Shown here piece by piece: positions 57,180 to 64,000 of a stretch of DNA of 64,000 bases. Each line of letters begins with the position of its first letter. Position 1 is the stretch's first letter. Source of the DNA: Alviniconcha marisindica (Eukaryota > Mollusca > Gastropoda > Provannidae); contig JABMCL010000151.1 in NCBI GenBank assembly GCA_018857735.1, forward strand, positions 1-64,000, written 5' to 3'. The position numbers were made by a program, and so were the translations under genes. Below the pieces are notes generated by a model that was given only the letters and a program-made list of their open reading frames with translations, did not search any database and was not told the DNA's origin.

Positions 57180-57390
57180 GTCTACATTGCAATAACAGTC
57201 TCCCATAGGCATAAGCATGTATTTTTCAAGTACAAATAAAATAGTGTGTGTGCATTGTATCCATACAGTAGATACAGAAAATAAGCCCTGCAATAACAGT
57301 CTACATTGCAATAACATTCTCCGATATGCATGTCTTCTTCAAGTACAAACAGAATAGTGTTGTGTATTGTTGATACAACAAATAAGCCAA
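57180..57390. repeat. Two-copy diverged tandem repeat
   Basis: TCTACATTGCAATAACAGTC, then CTTCAAGTACAAA and AATAGTGT, occur at about 57181 and 57299. Confidence 0.75.
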
Positions 57391-59621
57391 TAGAACTAAC
57401 ACCACAATGCACTGTGAATAGTGTAGCCATGTTTAGTGTATCAGTATTGCAAAGCTCTCAGAGTTTATCCACACTGAAGTATCACCCAAAACAAAAATAA
57501 TTTTCAGACACTATGCTCTGCTACTGGTGGAGAAATAAATGTTAAAGCATGAGGTTTGCTTGAATTTTGACAATTATGCATGAGAACTGAAACATCCCAA
57601 AAACAGTAACGTAACAACAGAAAAGAAGAAACAAAAAATTAAAGAGAACTATAGCACACCCAAACTAAACTTTAAACTTTACAGTGTTTATATTCAAAAG
57701 CTTTAATACTATGGTTAAAAAAAATCAAAACTGTAAACAAAAAAACAAAAACACTGGTATAATACAGTCCCAATTCAAAGGGACTGAGCTGAAACAATGT
57801 TGCTTTTTAAAATTTATTTTTATTTCTCTTCAAAAAGTTAAACATGTGCCTAACTGGTTTTACACAGTTGCTGAAAACATATTTATAAAATATAAACAAA
57901 TGAATATAAATGTACAATCTAAGAAGAAAATGCAGAACTGTGAATACAACAAGAAGTGTAAAACATTCAAGTTCACCTTTAGCAACACCCCACCACCATT
58001 CACAAACGCACATACACACACACATATATTTTATATATCAGAGGCACTGAGAAAGATACAGAGGTAGAGATCCTTAAAAACGGTGGCAGGCCAGAGTTGT
58101 GATCTCATATTTTAATTTCACTCATTTCCCTCAAGCCACCCCAAGGAAGAAATTAACTCACTGCAGCAACAAAAACACTAAATCTCTTTGCAGCAACATA
58201 AACACTAAATCTCTCTACACTGCCAGAACAAAACAACTGAAATAACAGAATCACTACTGCAAGAAAACAAATTACTTGCATGACACCACACATACAAGAG
58301 ACAACTGCAGACATATTAATCATCTACTGTGATTCCCAGCTGGCAGGCAAGATATACAAGGTATATAAAATCTGCTGTATGTCATGTAACTATTGCTGCA
58401 GGGTGCACTACACAGCTGTCTGCTGTTCTCTCTTGTTAAGTGTGACATCAGGCAAACACTAAAAACCTCTCTTTGCGGATTTCACAGAACTACCCTATGC
58501 CTCAGCCTGTTGCAGAAATGAATATGACAGTTTGAATACAAGCAGATGGAAGGGTCTATATGTGGTAAAAACAGAGGTTAATCTGATGCAGTTGACCATT
58601 TTACTGGTATGAAAATGCCAACCAGCAATCTACAAATATGTAAGCAGTAATGTAGGTCAAAGATACAGTCTTTACAGTGAAAAGCTCTGCCCCAAAACAG
58701 ACTCAGATAGCTGTCCCACACAGTGGAGTCAAAAACAAAATGATTCACCGCACAGAACTGGGTCATAAATCTCCTCTTTTTTTCTTCTTCGGCAAACCTT
58801 CTGCCCTGCAGGAATACAAAACTTAGACTTCCAAAACCATAATGTTTATATATTAAATAGATCATGGAGATGGAGAGATATTGTTGTCACACTCTTCACA
58901 TTGGTCTGCAGCTGGCTTTGAGAAATTCATGTGATTTTAACTGAATACAAAAGCAGTTAACCTCAGACTCACATTCAAGTACTAAACTGAAAATATTGTC
59001 TTAATTATCTCCCTTAAAAATAGTTAAATACACACAAGTTACCTAAAGCACACTGTGCATAGTCTTTTTAATGTATGTAAAAGCTACACAACATTTAAAC
59101 ATCAGACCAGACCTGAAAAAAAGGATAATTTGCAGGTTAAAGTACAATTTGCAGTTTATATTTCTGGCCAGCCTCTGACCTTGAAACAGTCAAAGACATC
59201 AAACATGGTATGCATTGGTGTAGACCCCAATCAAGGTTAAAACCATGCCAAGTCTGAAAGACCTTACCCAAGAAAAAGGTAACGTTAAAGTTTCTGCCAA
59301 ACCTGCTTGATATGACTAACTCTCAACTGGCCAGCTGACTGGTCTGATACTGATCATTACACAGGCTCACATCGTTTAAAATAAATTAAGTCAGTATCAA
59401 CAGAGCAGCACTGGAACATTAGTGTTTCCTTTTCGTATATACAAAAATGTTCACCGTCTTTTCACAAGGGATTTTCATTTTCGAAATAACTTCCAACATA
59501 TTTCATGGACACAGAAAAAAGGATTAAGTGCATCCGTCCCAGTATCACATTATGCTTTGTGGATTACACCTATAAAAGAGGAGACAGCTAAGGGGTCGGT
59601 CAAGGCTAAGGAAGGTCAGGG

Positions 59622-63734
<4,113 letters not shown>

Positions 63735-64000
63735 TTACTCAACTGTAGTAGCATTAAACTTCAAGCCCGGTAGAGTGCTTTTAGTTTTACCATGAACTGT
63801 GAAAAAAGAACAATCTGCCCAAGCAAACTAATCAAATGTTTAACTTACCTACCTTAGTTAAAAAAAAAAATACAATTTTAAGTTTACTTGAGTAATTAAT
63901 AGACATCTTAAGAGAGAAATATTGGTTTCTTTTGTTTTTCTTCTTCCGTTAGAACTAGGATGTGGAGTTGTAGGACTGTAGTATAGAGTACCCACTTGTA

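Larger units (their letters stand above)
54263..59621. other. No coding exon recognised; downstream DNA of the PRELI gene
   Basis: Low-complexity A/T-rich DNA with small tandem repeats: 30-bp units at 55349-55465, diverged units with CATGATCCTTGGATG at about 56270-56680, and a two-copy repeat of about 115 bp at 57180-57390. Part may be a long 3' untranslated region of the minus-strand PRELI gene. Confidence 0.45.

Overview
The window is animal nuclear DNA, not bacterial. Genes are split into short exons with GT..AG junctions, introns are long, and there are many (CA)n, (CT)n and (AT)n tracts, minisatellites, tRNA-derived SINE sequence and decayed non-LTR retrotransposons. Gene content and repeat style suggest a mollusc, probably a gastropod; that placement is an inference.

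Four protein-coding genes can be reconstructed. (1) An NXPE-family (neurexophilin/PC-esterase) gene on + has exons at about 12.2-13.2, 18.3-18.5 and 19.1-19.7 kb; its 5' exons and one junction are unresolved. (2) A complete prolidase gene (PEPD, Xaa-Pro dipeptidase) on - has 15 exons from 40448 down to 24650. All phases agree and it encodes 498 residues with all five metal ligands. (3) An ankyrin-repeat/SOCS-box (ASB-type) gene on + has exons from 42574 to about 46.3 kb. Its SOCS box is split between two reading frames. (4) A PRELI/MSF1-domain gene (PRELID3/slowmo type) on - has exons 2 to 6 from 63657 down to 59622; exon 1 lies outside the window. PEPD and the ASB gene are divergent, with about 2.1 kb between their start codons.

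Layout: 0-12 kb is repeat-rich, with a degraded LINE, several interspersed repeats, two orphan exon candidates and stretches of suspicious homopolymer-rich sequence. 12-20 kb is the NXPE gene, with a 3.2-kb VNTR region in its large intron. 21.6-24.4 kb holds two convergent L1-like LINE fragments. 24.6-40.5 kb is PEPD. 42.5-46.3 kb is the ASB gene. 46.3-59.6 kb is mostly non-coding, with a LINE fragment, a tRNA-Thr-like gene and a foldback element. 59.6-64 kb is the PRELI gene.

The most unusual signal is in PEPD. The 3' end of exon 13, with its splice donor, has been amplified into about 22 tandem units of 30-33 bp. Independently, the acceptor and 5' end of exon 12 have been amplified into about 10 units of about 55 bp. 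Each array copies a metal-binding residue codon together with a working splice signal. Extra donors extend the protein in frame by 11 residues each; the extra acceptors tested introduce an in-frame stop. A third, pyrimidine-rich array of 51-bp units follows exon 8 and repeats acceptor-like motifs.
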